DNA of 64,000 nt from Streptomyces sp. Go-475 (GCF_003330845.1 NZ_CP026121.1:4693501-4757500), one strand, 5' to 3'; shown: positions 1 through 9,903, numbered from the stretch's first letter. The notes: generated from the sequence alone by a model not told the origin. Translations and numbers: made by a program.

Positions 1-24
1 CGGGTGCGGTGGAGGGGGACGACC

Positions 25-1008
25 ATGGGGTGGGCATCGGGATACCGCCGGCGCGCCGGGCGGTGGCGCCGGGCCGTGCTGGCCGCCCTGGTCACGGGCG
101 CGGTGGTGCTCCCGCTCTCCGGCGCGGTGCGGCCGGACATCCCCGCGCCGGCACCCGCGTCCCTCGCCCCGCTCAGCGCGGCCACACTCGCCGACGCGTA
201 CGCGGCGAACCGCGCCAACGCCGCCGAGGCGGCCCGCATGGCCGCGGCCCACCACGACCGGGACCGGGCCGCGACGGACCGTTCCCTGGCCGCCCCGGCC
301 CGGCACCTCCTCCGGTTCGACGGCCGCGGCCCCGGCCGGGTGACGGAGGTCCTGGGCGACCTCGCCCAGGCCGACCGCATCGCCGTCCTGGTGCCCGGCT
401 CCGACACGAGCCTCGACACCTACGGCCGGTTCCACGCCGCCGCCTCCGCCCTGTACGGGCAGCTCGCCCGGCAGGCCCCGGCGGGCACGCGCACCGCGGT
501 CGTGGCCTGGCTGGGCTACGAGACGCCGGGCACGGTCAGCACCACCGTCACGACGACCGGCAGGGCGGAGCAGGCGGCCCCGGGGCTGCGCGCGCTCGTG
601 GCCGACCTGCGGGCCGTCTCGGCCGGCGCACCGCGCATCGCGCTGCTGTGCCACTCCTACGGCTCGGTCGTCTGCGGCCGGGCCGCGCCCGGACTCGCCG
701 TCGACGACATCGCGCTCCTCGGCAGCCCCGGCACCGGCGCCGGCTCCGCCGCCGCCCTGCACACCCGCGCCCGCGTCTGGGCGGCCCGCGGCGCCGACGA
801 CTGGGTGGCGCACGTCCCGCACGTCAGCGCCGGCCTGTTCGGCACCACGGTCGGCTTCGGCACCGACCCCGTCTCCCGGGCCTTCGGCGCCCGGGTCTTC
901 GCGGCCGGCGACGGCGGCCACAGCGACTACTTCAGCCCGGGTTCGACGTCCCTCGCCAACCTGGCGCGGATCGTCCTGGGCGAGAGCGAGGCGGTGACCC
1001 ATGACTGA
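25..1008 (+). CDS. Secreted or membrane-anchored alpha/beta hydrolase, DUF1023-like
   Basis: 327-aa protein with an Arg-rich N-terminus and a hydrophobic stretch (about residues 18-34) that looks like a signal peptide or anchor. The core resembles the DUF1023 alpha/beta-hydrolase family of actinobacteria. The nucleophile elbow reads CHSYGS with Ser at about residue 211; a GSPGTG turn follows, and a conserved-looking GGHSDYF near the C-terminus supplies the probable catalytic His. I chose ATG 25 because GGAGG lies at 11-15; an in-frame GTG at 4 is too close to the window edge to judge. The end overlaps the next gene by 8 nt, which suggests translational coupling. The substrate is unknown; an ester or peptide in the cell envelope is an inference only. 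Confidence 0.8.
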   Translation: MGWASGYRRRAGRWRRAVLAALVTGAVVLPLSGAVRPDIPAPAPASLAPLSAATLADAYAANRANAAEAARMAAAHHDRDRAATDRSLAAPARHLLRFDGRGPGRVTEVLGDLAQADRIAVLVPGSDTSLDTYGRFHAAASALYGQLARQAPAGTRTAVVAWLGYETPGTVSTTVTTTGRAEQAAPGLRALVADLRAVSAGAPRIALLCHSYGSVVCGRAAPGLAVDDIALLGSPGTGAGSAAALHTRARVWAARGADDWVAHVPHVSAGLFGTTVGFGTDPVSRAFGARVFAAGDGGHSDYFSPGSTSLANLARIVLGESEAVTHD

Positions 1009-2209
1009 CATCGGTGTGCGCGCCGTCCCCCGCGCCCTGCGGCGGGAGGCCGACCGGATCGGCGCGGCCACCCCGGCCGACCGCGACCGGGCCGTGGACG
1101 CCCTGCGCGCCGCCGCGGTCCTCGGCGTCGTCCTCGGGCACTGGCTGGTCACGGCCCTGGTCGCCGACGGCCGCGCCCTGCGCACGGCGAGCCCGCTGCA
1201 GCACATGCCCTGGCTGGCGCCGATCTCCTGGCTGTTCCAGACGCTCGCCGTGTTCTTCCTGGTCGGCGGCCATGTCGCCACCCGGGGCTACGCCTCGGCC
1301 CGCGCCCGGGGCGTCCCCTACCACCGCTGGCTGACGGGCCGGCTGACCCGGCTGTTCAAGCCGGTGCTGGCCGTCCTCGGCCTGTGGACGGTCGCCGCGT
1401 CGGCGCTGCTGCTGTCGGGCGCCGAGTACGGGACGGTCCGGACGCTGGTGAAACTGGCCCTGTCACCGCTGTGGTTCCTCGTGGTGTTCGCGGCGCTGAC
1501 GGCGGCGACCCCGCTGCTGGCCCGGCTGCACCCGCTCTGGCCGCTGGCCGTCGTCCTCCACGTGGACCTGCTGCGCTTCGGCCTCGGCGGGCCCTCCTGG
1601 CTGGGCTGGGTGAACGTCGCGGCGGGCTGGCTGGTGCCCTTCACGCTCGGCGCGGCCTGGACCCGGGGCGAGCTGGAGCGCCGCCGCGCGGGCTGGGTGC
1701 TGCTCGCCGGCGGGGCGGTGGCGACGGCGGCGCTGGTGGCGTGGGCGGGCTACCCGGCGTCGATGGTCGGCGTCCCGGGCGAGGGCAGGTCCAACCTGGA
1801 CCCGCCGACGCTGGCCGTCGTCTGCTTCGGCCTGGCCCAGTGCGGTCTCGCCCTGCTGCTGCGCGAGCGGCTGCGGCGCGCGATGCGCCGGCCCGTCGCC
1901 TGGGCGGCGGTGGCGCTCGTGAACCTCTCCGTGATGACCGTGTTCCTCTGGCACCAGACGGCCCTGATGGCCACCACGGCCACCGGCCTCCTCGCGGGCC
2001 GCCTCCCCGGCCTGCACACCCGGCCCGACGGTCTCGGCTGGGTCGGGGCCCGGCTGCTGTGGCTGCCCGTGTTCGCCCTGGCCCTCGCCGTCTGCTGGGC
2101 CGCGTTCCGTTCCTTCGAGCGGGGCGGCGGCCGGGGCCGGGGATCGCGCGTGGTGCGCACGCACCGCCCCTCCGGCAGGGGTACGGCGGCGAAGGCACGG
2201 CATGTCTAG
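1001..2209 (+). CDS. Membrane acyltransferase, acyltransferase-3 family
   Basis: 402-aa polytopic membrane protein with about ten hydrophobic segments. It opens with DRAVDALRAAAVLGVVLGHW, the typical first helix of acyltransferase-3/OafA-type enzymes (R-x10-H pattern), and later carries an FLWHQTALM helix, also family-like. These enzymes move acyl groups onto sugars, lipids or secondary metabolites across the membrane. It overlaps the upstream hydrolase by 8 nt and the downstream histidine kinase by 8 nt, so the three may be cotranscribed. The acceptor cannot be read from sequence. The Arg-rich C-terminal tail after the last helix is low complexity. Confidence 0.82.
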   Translation: MTDIGVRAVPRALRREADRIGAATPADRDRAVDALRAAAVLGVVLGHWLVTALVADGRALRTASPLQHMPWLAPISWLFQTLAVFFLVGGHVATRGYASARARGVPYHRWLTGRLTRLFKPVLAVLGLWTVAASALLLSGAEYGTVRTLVKLALSPLWFLVVFAALTAATPLLARLHPLWPLAVVLHVDLLRFGLGGPSWLGWVNVAAGWLVPFTLGAAWTRGELERRRAGWVLLAGGAVATAALVAWAGYPASMVGVPGEGRSNLDPPTLAVVCFGLAQCGLALLLRERLRRAMRRPVAWAAVALVNLSVMTVFLWHQTALMATTATGLLAGRLPGLHTRPDGLGWVGARLLWLPVFALALAVCWAAFRSFERGGGRGRGSRVVRTHRPSGRGTAAKARHV

Positions 2210-3575
2210 GCTGGGCCGCGTGACGGACAGGGGGGTGGGGCGTGTGCTGCGGGCGCGCGTCATGGGCTGGCTGCGGGACGTGCGCGCGGACCTGTGGACC
2301 CTCCGGCCCGACCCGCTGCCGCCCTCCACCTGGCTGCGCTGGCTGCCGCACGGCCTGGTGTGCCTGGCCGCCTTCGGCGTGACGGTCGGCGGCACGGGCG
2401 ACATGAGCGACAACGGCCACCTGACCCCTCTCCTGGCCTTCCTGCTCGCGGGCGGGCAGGGCGGCGCCATGGTCCTGGGGCTGTGGCGGCCGGTCCCGGC
2501 GTGGTGGCTGTCCATGGCCGCCTTCCTCGTGGGTGCCGTGGCCGTACGCGGTCGGCTGGGTTTCGACCCGGACACCTACACCTGGCCCTGGACCGCGGCC
2601 GGCATCGTCGCCGAGCTGTTCGTGCTGCTGCTGCTCGCGCTGCGGGTGCCCACCCGGGCGGCGATCGCGGCACTGGCCGTGACCGCGCTGCTCACCTATG
2701 TCGCCGAGAGCCTGGAGCCGGCGGGGCGCTACGACACCACCGGCGTGCTCGCCCTGTCCCTGTCCACCGTCGTCGTGATCGTCGGCACCGCCCTGCGCGG
2801 CCGCCGCGAGGCCCGGGCGGAACTCGTCGAGCAGACCACGCTCACCGCGGAGGAGCGCACCCGGCGCACGCTGCTGGAGGAGCGCAGCCGCATCGCCCGG
2901 GAGCTGCACGACGTGGTGGCCCACCACATGTCGGTCATCTCCATCCAGGCGCAGGTCGCCCCGCACCTCGTCCAGGACCCGCCCGACGAGCTGAAGGAGA
3001 ACCTCGCCGGCATCCGGCAGAACGCGCTGGAGGCGCTGACCGAGCTGCGCCGGGTGCTGGGCGTGCTGCGCTCGGAGCATCCGGAGCCGGGGGAGACCGC
3101 CGACCCGGGTGACACGACCGGCGCGCACGCCCCGCAGCCCACGCTGGACCGGCTCGACGCGCTGGTGGAGAACACCCGGGCCGCCGGCCGCGAGGTCCTC
3201 ACCGAGATCAACGGCGAGCGGCGTCCCCTGCCGCCCGGGGTGGAGCTGTCGGCGTACCGGATCGTGCAGGAGGCGCTCAGCAACGCCCTGCGGCACGCGC
3301 CGGGCGCGCGGATCACCGTCCGCCTCACCTACGCGGCGGACGGCCTGGAAGTGGAGGTCGTCAACGGCCGCCCGACCGCGCCCCCGCCGCCCTCGACCGG
3401 GGCGGGGCACGGGCTGCTCGGCATGCGCGAGCGCGTGGCGATGCTCGGCGGCACGATGACGGCCCACCCGTGGCACTGGGACGGCTTCAAGGTCACCGCC
3501 TTCCTCCCGGACACCCCGCCCGCCGACGCCCCGGGCACCGAACGCATCACCGACCGCGAGGGAAGGACACCATGA
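2202..3575 (+). CDS. Two-component sensor histidine kinase, NarL/DesK type (copy 1)
   Basis: 457-aa sensor. The N-terminal half has four to five membrane helices without an obvious extracellular sensor domain. The HisKA_3 dimerisation segment holds RELHDVVAHHMSVISIQ with the phosphoacceptor His at about residue 236. The C-terminal ATPase contains AYRIVQEALSNALRHA (N-box) and GAGHGLLGMRERVAMLGG (G-box). ATG 2202 overlaps the acyltransferase end; an internal ATG 60 nt later is an alternative. The response regulator starts inside its stop codon. It is very similar in layout to the kinase at 4351-5691, pointing to tandem duplication. The signal is unknown. Confidence 0.9.
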   Translation: MSRLGRVTDRGVGRVLRARVMGWLRDVRADLWTLRPDPLPPSTWLRWLPHGLVCLAAFGVTVGGTGDMSDNGHLTPLLAFLLAGGQGGAMVLGLWRPVPAWWLSMAAFLVGAVAVRGRLGFDPDTYTWPWTAAGIVAELFVLLLLALRVPTRAAIAALAVTALLTYVAESLEPAGRYDTTGVLALSLSTVVVIVGTALRGRREARAELVEQTTLTAEERTRRTLLEERSRIARELHDVVAHHMSVISIQAQVAPHLVQDPPDELKENLAGIRQNALEALTELRRVLGVLRSEHPEPGETADPGDTTGAHAPQPTLDRLDALVENTRAAGREVLTEINGERRPLPPGVELSAYRIVQEALSNALRHAPGARITVRLTYAADGLEVEVVNGRPTAPPPPSTGAGHGLLGMRERVAMLGGTMTAHPWHWDGFKVTAFLPDTPPADAPGTERITDREGRTP

Positions 3576-4255
3576 CGAGCGGCACCGGCGACCCCATCCG
3601 GGTCCTCATCGTCGACGACCAGGGCATGGTCCGGCAGGGCTTCACCGTGCTGCTCGGCACGCAGCCCGACATAGAGGTCGTCGGCCAGGCCCGGGACGGC
3701 GAGGAGGCCGTCGCCAAGGCCGCCGAGACCGTCCCCGACGTCGTCCTCATGGACATCCGCATGCCCGGCGTCGGCGGCATCGAGGCCACCGAGCGCATCA
3801 CGGCCGCGCACCCGGACATCAGGGTGCTGGTGCTCACCACCTTCGACCTCGACGAGTACGTGTACGACGCGCTGCGCGCCGGGGCCTCCGGGTTCCTGCT
3901 GAAGGACGCGTCCTCGGAGCAGCTCGCCGAGGCGGTCCGGGTGGTGGCCGCCGGGGAGGCGCTGCTCGCGCCGGTCATCACGCGCAAGCTGATCGCCGAG
4001 TTCTCCCGCCTCGACGGCAAGCCCCGCGCCCCGCTCAAGGAGCGCGTCGGCGATCTCACCGAGCGGGAGACGGAGGTCCTGTCCCTGATCGCGCAGGGCC
4101 TGTCGAACGCGGAGATCGCCCGGCACCTGGTCGTGGCCGAGCAGACGGTGAAGACGCACGTGGGCCGGATCCTGGTGAAGCTGGGCCTCAGGGACCGGAC
4201 GCAGGCGGCGGTGTTCGCCTACGAGTCGGGGCTGGTGCGGCCCTCCGGGTACTGA
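3572..4255 (+). CDS. LuxR/NarL-family response regulator (copy 1)
   Basis: 227-aa regulator. The receiver domain has acidic pair DD near residue 14, phosphorylated Asp at about residue 61 in LMDIRMPG, and Lys in LLKDAS. The C-terminal LuxR-type HTH reads LTERETEVLSLIAQGLSNAE and continues to VKTHVGRILVKLGLRDR. The start is fixed by ATGA overlap with the kinase stop and by GGAAGGA about 7 nt upstream. It is predicted to be activated by the kinase at 2202-3575 and to bind its own or neighbouring promoters. The output domain is nearly identical to that at 5688-6353, so the two regulators may share DNA targets. Confidence 0.93.
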   Translation: MTSGTGDPIRVLIVDDQGMVRQGFTVLLGTQPDIEVVGQARDGEEAVAKAAETVPDVVLMDIRMPGVGGIEATERITAAHPDIRVLVLTTFDLDEYVYDALRAGASGFLLKDASSEQLAEAVRVVAAGEALLAPVITRKLIAEFSRLDGKPRAPLKERVGDLTERETEVLSLIAQGLSNAEIARHLVVAEQTVKTHVGRILVKLGLRDRTQAAVFAYESGLVRPSGY

Positions 4256-4350
4256 GCGGGCGGGCCCCGCCGTAGTACCTGAGGAGGACCCGGAGGAACC
4301 CCCCTCCATGGGGACGACCGCGACCCGGGGGTACGCCTACCGTTCTGTAC

Positions 4351-5691
4351 GTGACCGAGACGACTCACCTGCAGACCATGCCGCCGGGGGACGGGGCGAG
4401 AACGCGCAGTCCGGAGTACCGGGTGGCGGTGGATTCCCTGCGCGGGCTGCGGCAGGACCTCTTCCACAACGCGTTCGCCTACCGGCCGCTGCCCCGCAGA
4501 CGCACCGACGGGCGGATCATCCGGCGGCTCCCCGCCCGCCTGCGCGAGTACGCGACCTGGACGCCGCACGCACTGATCGCCACGGCGGCCCTGATCGCGC
4601 TCCTCGTCTCCGGCGTCGACGCCGGCGGCGAGGCGCTGCTGGTCGTTCCGCTGACCGTGCTCCCGGTGCTGCTGACCATGCTCCGGCCGGTGCTGGCGTT
4701 CTGGCTGTCCATGGCCGCGACCCCGGTCACCGGTGTGATCGGCAGCGGCTGGGGCGACTGGCCGTGGCAGGCCGGCAGCTTCGCCTGCCACCTGACCGTG
4801 CTGACCGTCGTGGCCATACGCACCCGGCCGCGCACGGCGGGCTGGATGTGGGCGCTGACCGCCCTGTACGCCCTGATCGCGGACGCCGGCTTCGGCCCGA
4901 CCTACTACTACGGCACCAACTCCGGTCCCATGCTGGTCTTCTCGGCCATGATCCTGCTCTGCGTCACCGTCTGGCACATCCGCCGGGACGCCGTACAGGA
5001 GGTCACCGCCCAGCAGACGGTCACCGCGCACGAGCGGTCCCGGCGCACCCTGCTGGAGGAGCGCACCACGATCGCCCGCGAGCTGCACGACGTGGTCGCG
5101 CACCACATGTCGGTGGTCGCCATCCAGGCGGAGGCCGCGCCCTACCGGGTGGAGAACCCGCCGCCGGAGCTGGAGCAGGCCTTCGCCACCATCCGGGAGA
5201 ACGCGGTCGCGGCGCTGACCGAGCTGCGCCGCGTCCTGGGCGTCGTCCGCGCCGAGGACTACGAGGCCCCGGACGCCCCGCAGCCCACCCTCGCCGACCT
5301 GGACGGGCTGCTGGCCAATGTGCGGGAGGCCGGGCTGCACGTGGACAAGGCGGTGACCGGGGCGGTGCGGGAGCTGCCGCAGGGCGTGGAACTGTCCGCG
5401 TACCGGATCGCGCAGGAGGCGCTGAGCAACACCCTGCGGCACGCCCCCGGCGCGACCGCCCGGGTGGAGATCGGGTACGTCCTCGGCGGCCTGGGCCTGC
5501 GCGTCGTCAACGGCCCGCCGCCCAACCCCAGCCTGATCAAGCCCTCGCCCGGCGCCGGGCACGGCATCACCGGCATGCGGGAGCGCGTGTCGATGCTGAA
5601 CGGCGAGATGACGGCGGGCCGCACGGACGACGGAGGCTACGAGGTGACGGTGTTCCTGCCGGTCGCCCTGCCGGACGAGGACGACGCATGA
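4351..5691 (+). CDS. Two-component sensor histidine kinase, NarL/DesK type (copy 2)
   Basis: 446-aa sensor parallel to copy 1: several N-terminal membrane helices, then TTIARELHDVVAHHMSVVA with the phosphoacceptor His at about residue 246, an N-box AYRIAQEALSNTLRHA and a G-box GAGHGITGMRERVSML. The start is GTG 4351. TACCGT lies 7 nt before it, so the mRNA is probably leaderless; no good Shine-Dalgarno is seen. It has its own promoter region in the 95-nt gap after copy 1, so the two systems need not be coexpressed. Its C-terminus overlaps the regulator start by 4 nt. Confidence 0.9.
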   Translation: MTETTHLQTMPPGDGARTRSPEYRVAVDSLRGLRQDLFHNAFAYRPLPRRRTDGRIIRRLPARLREYATWTPHALIATAALIALLVSGVDAGGEALLVVPLTVLPVLLTMLRPVLAFWLSMAATPVTGVIGSGWGDWPWQAGSFACHLTVLTVVAIRTRPRTAGWMWALTALYALIADAGFGPTYYYGTNSGPMLVFSAMILLCVTVWHIRRDAVQEVTAQQTVTAHERSRRTLLEERTTIARELHDVVAHHMSVVAIQAEAAPYRVENPPPELEQAFATIRENAVAALTELRRVLGVVRAEDYEAPDAPQPTLADLDGLLANVREAGLHVDKAVTGAVRELPQGVELSAYRIAQEALSNTLRHAPGATARVEIGYVLGGLGLRVVNGPPPNPSLIKPSPGAGHGITGMRERVSMLNGEMTAGRTDDGGYEVTVFLPVALPDEDDA

Positions 5692-6353
5692 CCATCCGGG
5701 TCCTGATCGCGGACGACCAGATGATGGTCCGCGAGGGCTTCTCGGTCCTGCTGAACGCGATGCCGGACATCGAGGTCGTCGGCGAGGCGGTGAACGGCCG
5801 GGAGGCCGTCGCCAAGGTCCGCGAGCTCGCCCCGGACGTCGTGCTCATGGACATCCGCATGCCCGAGCTGAACGGCATCGAGGCGACCCGCGAGATCGTC
5901 GCCGCCGACGGCGCGGCGAAGGTCCTGGTCCTCACGACGTTCGACCTCGACGAGTACGTGTACCAGGCGTTGCGCGCGGGAGCCTCCGGCTTCCTCCTCA
6001 AGGACGCCTCGGCCCGCCAGCTCGCCGACGGGGTGCGGGTCGTGGCGTCCGGGGAGGCGCTGCTGGCGCCCTCGGTGACCAGGAGGCTGATCACCGAGTT
6101 CTCCAAGCTCTCCGAGACCCCGCGCCTGATGCCCTCCGCCCAGGCGGCGTACGGCGACCTCACCGACCGGGAGACGGAGGTGCTGGTCCTCATCGCGCAG
6201 GGCCTGTCGAACGCGGAGATCGCCGAGCGGCTGGTCGTCGCCGAGTCGACGATCAAGACGCACGTCAGCCGGATCCTGGTGAAGCTGGGCCTCAGGGACC
6301 GCACGCAGGCGGCGGTGTTCGCCTACGAGGCGCGGCTGGTGACCCCCGGCTAG
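5688..6353 (+). CDS. LuxR/NarL-family response regulator (copy 2)
   Basis: 221-aa regulator with receiver Asp at about residue 55 in LMDIRMPE, switch Lys in LLKDAS, and C-terminal LuxR HTH starting LTDRETEVLVLIAQGLSNAE. The start ATG overlaps the kinase stop (ATGA). Both halves align closely with the 3572-4255 regulator; the main difference is the interdomain linker, here with SETPRLMPSAQAAYG. Predicted DNA-binding output of the copy-2 kinase. Cross-talk with copy 1 is plausible because the receiver surfaces are so similar. Confidence 0.93.
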   Translation: MTIRVLIADDQMMVREGFSVLLNAMPDIEVVGEAVNGREAVAKVRELAPDVVLMDIRMPELNGIEATREIVAADGAAKVLVLTTFDLDEYVYQALRAGASGFLLKDASARQLADGVRVVASGEALLAPSVTRRLITEFSKLSETPRLMPSAQAAYGDLTDRETEVLVLIAQGLSNAEIAERLVVAESTIKTHVSRILVKLGLRDRTQAAVFAYEARLVTPG

Positions 6354-6416
6354 CCGGGGCCGCCGTTCAAGGAACGCCCCTGGTCAGTGAGGGGGGTGTG
6401 GGGTTAGCGTCCCGGC

Positions 6417-7625
6417 ATGGCTGCCCTCTTCGATCCGTGGGACCCGGCGTTCCTCGCCGACCCGTACCCCGCCTACGCCGAGCTGCGTGCCCGGGGCCGC
6501 GTGCACTGGTTCGAGCCCACGAACCAGTGGCTCGTCCCGCACCACGCGGACGTCTCGGCCCTGCTGCGCGACCGGCGCCTGGGCCGGACGTACCAGCACC
6601 GCTTCACGCACGAGGAGTTCGGCCGCACCGCGCCCCCGCCGGAGCAGGAGCCGTTCCACACGCTCAACGACCACGGGATGCTCGACCTGGAACCGCCGGA
6701 CCACACGCGGATCCGGCGCCTGGTGTCGAAGGCGTTCACCCCGCGCACGGTGGAGCGGCTGAAACCGTACGTGCGGGGCCTGGCGGACGAGCTGGCGGCC
6801 GCCCTGGTCGAGCGGGGCGGCGGCGACCTGCTGAAGGACGTGGCGGAGCCGCTGCCCGTGGCGGTGATCGCCGAGATGCTGGGCATCCCGGAGTCCGACC
6901 GGGCCCCGCTGCGCCCCTGGTCGGCGGACATCTGCGGGATGTACGAGCTGAACCCGTCCGAGGAGACGGCGGCGAAGGCGGTCCGGGCGTCGGTCGAGTT
7001 CTCCGACTACCTGCGCGAGCTGATCGCGGCCCGCCGCAAGGAACCCGGCGAGGACCTCGTCTCGGGCCTGATCGCGGCCCACGACGAGGGCGACCGCCTC
7101 ACCGAGCAGGAGATGATCTCCACCTGCGTCCTGCTGCTCAACGCCGGCCACGAGGCCACGGTGAACGCCACGGTCAACGGCTGGTACGCCCTGTTCCGCA
7201 ACCCGTCCCAGCTGGAGCTGCTGCGCGCGGACCACTCCCTGATCCCCTCCGCGATCGAGGAGCTGATGCGCTACGACACCCCGCTGCAGCTCTTCGAGCG
7301 CTGGGTCCTGGACGAGATCGAGATCGCCGGCACGACGATCCCGCGCGGCGCGGAGATCGCCATGCTCTTCGGCTCCGCCAACCACGACCCGGAGGTCTTC
7401 GCCGACCCGGGCCGCCTCGACCTCGCCCGCGCCGACAACCCGCACATCTCCTTCAGCGCCGGCATCCACTACTGCATCGGCGCGCCCCTGGCCCGGATCG
7501 AGCTGGCGGCGTCGATGGGGGCGCTGCTGGAGAAGGCGCCGACGCTGCGGCTGGCCGCCGAGCCGGAGCGGAAGCCGAACTTCGTGATCAGGGGGCTGGA
7601 GGGGCTGGCCGTGGAGGTGGGCTGA
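6417..7625 (+). CDS. Cytochrome P450, CYP107-like
   Basis: 402-aa soluble class I bacterial P450. The I-helix oxygen-binding segment is LLLNAGHEATVN, the ExxR motif is in EELMRYDTP (EELMR), and the haem-binding loop is FSAGIHYCIGAPLARIE with the Cys ligand at about residue 353. Needs a ferredoxin and reductase, which are not encoded next to it. By gene order relative to purA this may be the counterpart of S. coelicolor CYP107T1 (inference from memory). TAGCGT sits 6 nt before ATG 6417 and no ribosome site is visible, so the transcript is probably leaderless. The substrate is unknown; no biosynthetic cluster is present here. Confidence 0.93.
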   Translation: MAALFDPWDPAFLADPYPAYAELRARGRVHWFEPTNQWLVPHHADVSALLRDRRLGRTYQHRFTHEEFGRTAPPPEQEPFHTLNDHGMLDLEPPDHTRIRRLVSKAFTPRTVERLKPYVRGLADELAAALVERGGGDLLKDVAEPLPVAVIAEMLGIPESDRAPLRPWSADICGMYELNPSEETAAKAVRASVEFSDYLRELIAARRKEPGEDLVSGLIAAHDEGDRLTEQEMISTCVLLLNAGHEATVNATVNGWYALFRNPSQLELLRADHSLIPSAIEELMRYDTPLQLFERWVLDEIEIAGTTIPRGAEIAMLFGSANHDPEVFADPGRLDLARADNPHISFSAGIHYCIGAPLARIELAASMGALLEKAPTLRLAAEPERKPNFVIRGLEGLAVEVG

Positions 7626-7710
7626 TCATCCGTTCGGATGATCGTGGGGGGATCGGGGCGGTCGGACACCGGTGGCTCGGCAGGCTGGTGGGCCTGAGAG
7701 GGGAGCAACC

Positions 7711-8304
7711 ATGGTGGTCGAGGTGCGGCAGCCGTCGGCTCAGCTGTCGGTCGACGAGTTCGAGGCGCTCGCCGAGTTCACAGCCCGCGAGATCGAGACG
7801 GTCTCCCTGGAGTTCATCGGCGGGCGGCTCGGGGTCAGGAAGGCGAGGAACGGCAACCACGGCGCGGTGGCCGCGTGGCTGGCCTGCCGATGCCTGGAGG
7901 CCCGCCCCGACCTCGGCCTCCACCCGAACCTCGGCCTGCGGGTGGAGGAGCACGGCGAGGGGCGGGCCCTGCCCGACGGGGTGCTCGCGCCCAAGGGGAG
8001 TTTCGCGGGCCAGGGCGCCTGGGCCGGCCCCGGGACCGCCCTGATGACGGTGGAGATCACCTCGCACGACCCGGACACCCACCACCGCGACCGCGTGGCG
8101 AAGCCCCGGTCCTACGCCGGTGCCGGGATCCCCCTCTACCTGCTGGTCGACCGGGACACCCGCTGGACGGCCGTGCACAGCCATCCGGACCCCGCGCTCG
8201 GGTACCGGGACGTCCACATGGTCAGGTTCGGCGGCACCCTCACCCTCCCCGAGCCCCTCGGTATCGACCTCGACACCGAGGAGCTCAAGCAGTACGCCGA
8301 CTGA
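7711..8304 (+). CDS. Uma2-family (DUF820) PD-(D/E)XK nuclease-like protein
   Basis: 197-aa protein of the Uma2 family, common in Streptomyces and cyanobacteria. Family residues are visible: LPDGVLAP supplies the Asp, LMTVEITSHDPDTHHRDR the Glu and the D-R pair, and VAKPRSYAGAGIPLYLLVDR the Lys and core strand. The fold is restriction-endonuclease-like, but the biological role of the family is not settled. Start ATG 7711 follows GAGGGGAGC. The gene ends one base before the convergent ABC permease stop, leaving no room for a terminator, so antisense read-through is likely. Confidence 0.85.
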   Translation: MVVEVRQPSAQLSVDEFEALAEFTAREIETVSLEFIGGRLGVRKARNGNHGAVAAWLACRCLEARPDLGLHPNLGLRVEEHGEGRALPDGVLAPKGSFAGQGAWAGPGTALMTVEITSHDPDTHHRDRVAKPRSYAGAGIPLYLLVDRDTRWTAVHSHPDPALGYRDVHMVRFGGTLTLPEPLGIDLDTEELKQYAD

Positions 8305-9903
8305 TCACGCCGCCATGTCACGCCGCCGCAGCCCGGCGAGCCCCGCCGCCACCAGCGCGGCCGCCAGCCCGGTCAGCACCCCCACCGGCCCCCACTCCAT
8401 GGACCCCCCGGGCAGCTTCGGCAGGTGGCCGAAGGGGGAGACGTCCAGCACCGCCTGCGGCACGTCCAGGGCGGGACCGACCCAGCCGATCAGCAGGACC
8501 GCCCCGGCGACGGCCCAGGCCGCCACGGCCCCCCGGGGCAGGACGCCGTGCAGCAGCACCGCCACCCCGCCGATCACCCACACCGCCGGGAGCTGCACCA
8601 GGCACGCCCCCAGGATCGGGCCGACCTGCCTGCCGTAACCGGCGGCGAAGCCGAGACCGGCCAGGAGCATGATCAGGGCGGATCCGCCGAAGGCGATCAC
8701 CAGGTGCCCGGCGGCCCAGCGCAGGCGCCCGACCGCGTTCGCCAGCACCGGCTCCGCCCGGCCGGACGTCTCCTCGCCGTGCAGGCGCAGTACGGACGCC
8801 ACGATGTACAGCGCCGCGACCAGGCCCAGCATGCCGATCATCGACGCCAGGAACGCGTCCGTCAGGCCCGCCTGGCCGCCCATCCGCTCGATGATCCGCC
8901 GGGCGTTCTCGTTGTCGCCGACCAGGTCGGCCGCCCCCTCGGTCATGCCGCCGTAGACGGCACCGGCCAGGAAGAAGCCGATGCTCCAGCCCAGCACGCC
9001 GCCCCGCTGCAACCGCCAGGCCAGCGCGCCCGCGCTGCCCAGCCGGCCCGAGGCCGGTCCGGGCCGCGTCGGCAGGAAGCTCATGCCGATGTCACGGCGC
9101 CCGGCCAGGGCGTAGGCGACCGCCCCCTGGAGCAGCGCCGCCGCACCCGGCAGCGCCAGCACCCACCAGCGTTCGTCCGCGTACGGCCGCAGGTTCTCCA
9201 GCCACCCCAGCGGTGACAGCCAGGTCAGCACCGACGAGCCGTCGTCCGTCGCCGAGTCGCCCGCCGCGCGCAGCACGAACGCGGCGCCGAGCACCGCCGC
9301 GGTCAGGCCGCGGGCCGGCCGCGCGCTCTCCGTCAGCTGGGCGACGACCGCCGCCAGCGTGGCGAAGACCATGCCGACGCCGGCGATGCCGAGCCCGAGT
9401 GCCAGCGCCCCGGCCGTGCCCTGTCCGGCCAGCCCGGCCGTGAGCAGCAGCGCCAGGACCGCGTTCGCGACCGCCGCCGCCAGCAGGGCCGCCGTCAGGG
9501 ACGCCCTGCGGCCCACCATCCCGGACGCCACCAGCTCCTGACGGCCGCTCTCCTCCTCGTCCCGGGTGTGCCGTACGACGACGAGCAGGCTCATCACGGC
9601 GGCCAGGGCGCCCGCGTAGACGCCCACCCGCCAGGCCGTCAGGGCGCCCAGCGAGTCGCCGAAGACCGGGCCGACCATCGCCCGCAGCGAGGAGTTGGTC
9701 CCCATCTGCCGGACCAGGTCGGCCCGCTCGGCCGGGGTGCCGTACAGGCCCTCCAGGGTGCTCGGCATGGAGAGCACCATCAGCGCGTTCACCGCGATCC
9801 ACACCGGGACCATCAGCCGGTCGCGGCGCAGCGCGAACCGCAACAGCGTGCCCGTCCCGGCCAGTTGGCGTGAGCTGCCGGGTCGCACCGCGAAGGCCGT
9901 CAT
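8305..9903 (-). CDS. ABC transporter permease, polyketide-exporter (TnrB-like) family
   Basis: 532-aa polytopic protein with about 12 hydrophobic helices in two internally similar halves, typical of actinobacterial exporters of polyketide antibiotics (COG3559-like). It starts [11 protein letters not shown]; the start codon overlaps the ATPase stop (ATGA at 9900-9903), so the pair is translationally coupled. A cytoplasmic loop carries [15 protein letters not shown], conserved in this family just after the second helix. It should form an efflux pump with the ATPase at 9900-10796. The substrate is probably a hydrophobic compound, but none is identified. Confidence 0.88.
   Translation of the reverse strand: MTAFAVRPGSSRQLAGTGTLLRFALRRDRLMVPVWIAVNALMVLSMPSTLEGLYGTPAERADLVRQMGTNSSLRAMVGPVFGDSLGALTAWRVGVYAGALAAVMSLLVVVRHTRDEEESGRQELVASGMVGRRASLTAALLAAAVANAVLALLLTAGLAGQGTAGALALGLGIAGVGMVFATLAAVVAQLTESARPARGLTAAVLGAAFVLRAAGDSATDDGSSVLTWLSPLGWLENLRPYADERWWVLALPGAAALLQGAVAYALAGRRDIGMSFLPTRPGPASGRLGSAGALAWRLQRGGVLGWSIGFFLAGAVYGGMTEGAADLVGDNENARRIIERMGGQAGLTDAFLASMIGMLGLVAALYIVASVLRLHGEETSGRAEPVLANAVGRLRWAAGHLVIAFGGSALIMLLAGLGFAAGYGRQVGPILGACLVQLPAVWVIGGVAVLLHGVLPRGAVAAWAVAGAVLLIGWVGPALDVPQAVLDVSPFGHLPKLPGGSMEWGPVGVLTGLAAALVAAGLAGLRRRDMAA

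Noticed and set aside
4308..6353. 681-codon frame covering the copy-2 regulator
   Set aside because: Only the final 221 codons are real; upstream it is an out-of-frame shadow of the histidine kinase.
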